From positions 124,001-188,000 of the forward strand of contig NZ_SSNH01000007.1 in NCBI RefSeq assembly GCF_005877005.1: a DNA stretch of 64,000 nucleotides, in the 5' to 3' direction. Under the pieces are notes generated by a model. The model worked only from the letters and a program-made list of their open reading frames with translations. It had not been told where the DNA came from and made no database searches. Positions 63,661 to 64,000 of the stretch are shown in pieces. The position numbers were made by a program, and so were the translations under genes. Source of the stretch: Sinomonas susongensis. GTDB taxonomy: Bacteria; Actinomycetota; Actinomycetes; Actinomycetales; Micrococcaceae. The stretch's first letter is position 1. Each line of letters begins with the position of its first letter.

Positions 63661-64000
63661 TGAGCGCCCGCGGCAAGGCCCGAAGCCGGGCCCTCGACAT
63701 CCTCTTCGAAGCCGAGCAGCGCTCGGTCGCGCCCTCGGAGGTCATCCAGCGGCGCCTTGAGCGCACGGACCAGCAGATCAATCCGTACACCGAGGAGATC
63801 GTCTCGGGCGTGGTCTCGAAGCAGGGCCAGATCGACGAGATCCTGCGCACCTACGCGCAAGGCTGGACGCTCGAGCGGATGCCCGCCGTCGACCGCGTGA
63901 TCCTGCGCATCGGCACTTGGGAGCTGCTGTTCAACGACGAGGTCCCGGACACCGTCGCAGTGAGCGAGGCGGTTGCGCTCGCCCGCACGATGTCGACCGA
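63660..64000 (+). CDS. nusB: Transcription antitermination factor NusB (partial, runs off the end)
   Basis: The window ends inside this frame after 113 codons. The visible sequence SARGKARSRALDILFEAEQRSVAPSEVIQRRL and the later DRVILRIGTWELLFNDEVPDTVAVSEAVALAR-type helices are the NusB RNA-binding fold. It binds boxA RNA with NusE in rRNA antitermination. GTG 63660 overlaps the efp stop. efp-nusB is the common actinobacterial pair. The C-terminal ~25 residues lie outside the window. Confidence 0.93.
   Translation, partial: MSARGKARSRALDILFEAEQRSVAPSEVIQRRLERTDQQINPYTEEIVSGVVSKQGQIDEILRTYAQGWTLERMPAVDRVILRIGTWELLFNDEVPDTVAVSEAVALARTMST

Overview
This 64 kb window is high-G+C DNA from an actinobacterium, most plausibly Micrococcaceae (Arthrobacter/Sinomonas-like). 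Three things support this: mycothiol-type redox genes (mycoredoxin, S-(hydroxymethyl)mycothiol dehydrogenase), the order hisS-aspS-rarA-rpsD-(DUF948)-alaS-ruvX-mltG-aroE-aroC-aroK-aroB-efp-nusB, and the actinobacterial order thrS-HIT-pgsA...pdxS...pdxT-yebC-ruvCAB-yajC-secDF-rel. I see no rRNA, tRNA, CRISPR array, transposase or phage gene. The species is inferred.

Region 1 (1-7.7 kb) is mixed metabolism. It holds a truncated coiled-coil ORF, an NAD-dependent epimerase, a short DedA-like protein overlapping a thioesterase, and a lipoate-ligase-like protein. A minus-strand mycoredoxin / mycothiol-dependent formaldehyde dehydrogenase / MBL hydrolase group follows, with a striking terminator-like hairpin directly before the dehydrogenase start. 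A saccharopine-dehydrogenase-like oxidoreductase is divergent from a TetR regulator.

Region 2 (7.7-17.2 kb) is an acyl-CoA catabolic cluster: Fe-dependent alcohol dehydrogenase, MarR regulator, quinone oxidoreductase, then acyl-CoA ligase, crotonase, SDR, acyl-CoA dehydrogenase, SDR, DUF35 protein and SCP2-type thiolase, mostly with overlapping stop/start codons. Together these make a complete activation and beta-oxidation set for an unknown acid. The thiolase stop codon is the first of eight TGA codons in a 9-bp tandem repeat.

Region 3 (17.2-18.9 kb) is a compact arsenic operon: arsR, aquaporin, arsC, and a previously easy-to-miss 18-residue peptide with three vicinal Cys pairs behind a near-consensus Shine-Dalgarno. 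The arsR promoter sits inside a perfect 13-bp inverted repeat.

Region 4 (19-24 kb) is DNA damage: a small membrane protein, then an SRAP/HMCES-type protein divergent from the error-prone polymerase DnaE2, with a LexA-type box in the short shared promoter region.

Region 5 (24-64 kb) is core chromosome: thrS, Ap4A phosphorylase-like HIT, pgsA, pdxS, M3 peptidase, a remarkable 896-residue asparagine synthetase fused to a CofE-like (F420-0:gamma-glutamyl ligase) domain, pdxT, yebC, ruvCAB (with a second LexA-like box before ruvA and a 30-bp duplicated segment at the ruvC end), yajC-secD-secF, rel, DUF349, cyclophilin, hisS, aspS, rarA, rpsD, alaS, ruvX, mltG, shikimate genes, efp and partial nusB.

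The most notable items are the Cys-pair micropeptide, the AsnB-CofE fusion, the hairpin that buries the mscR ribosome-binding site, and the pair of near-identical SOS boxes.
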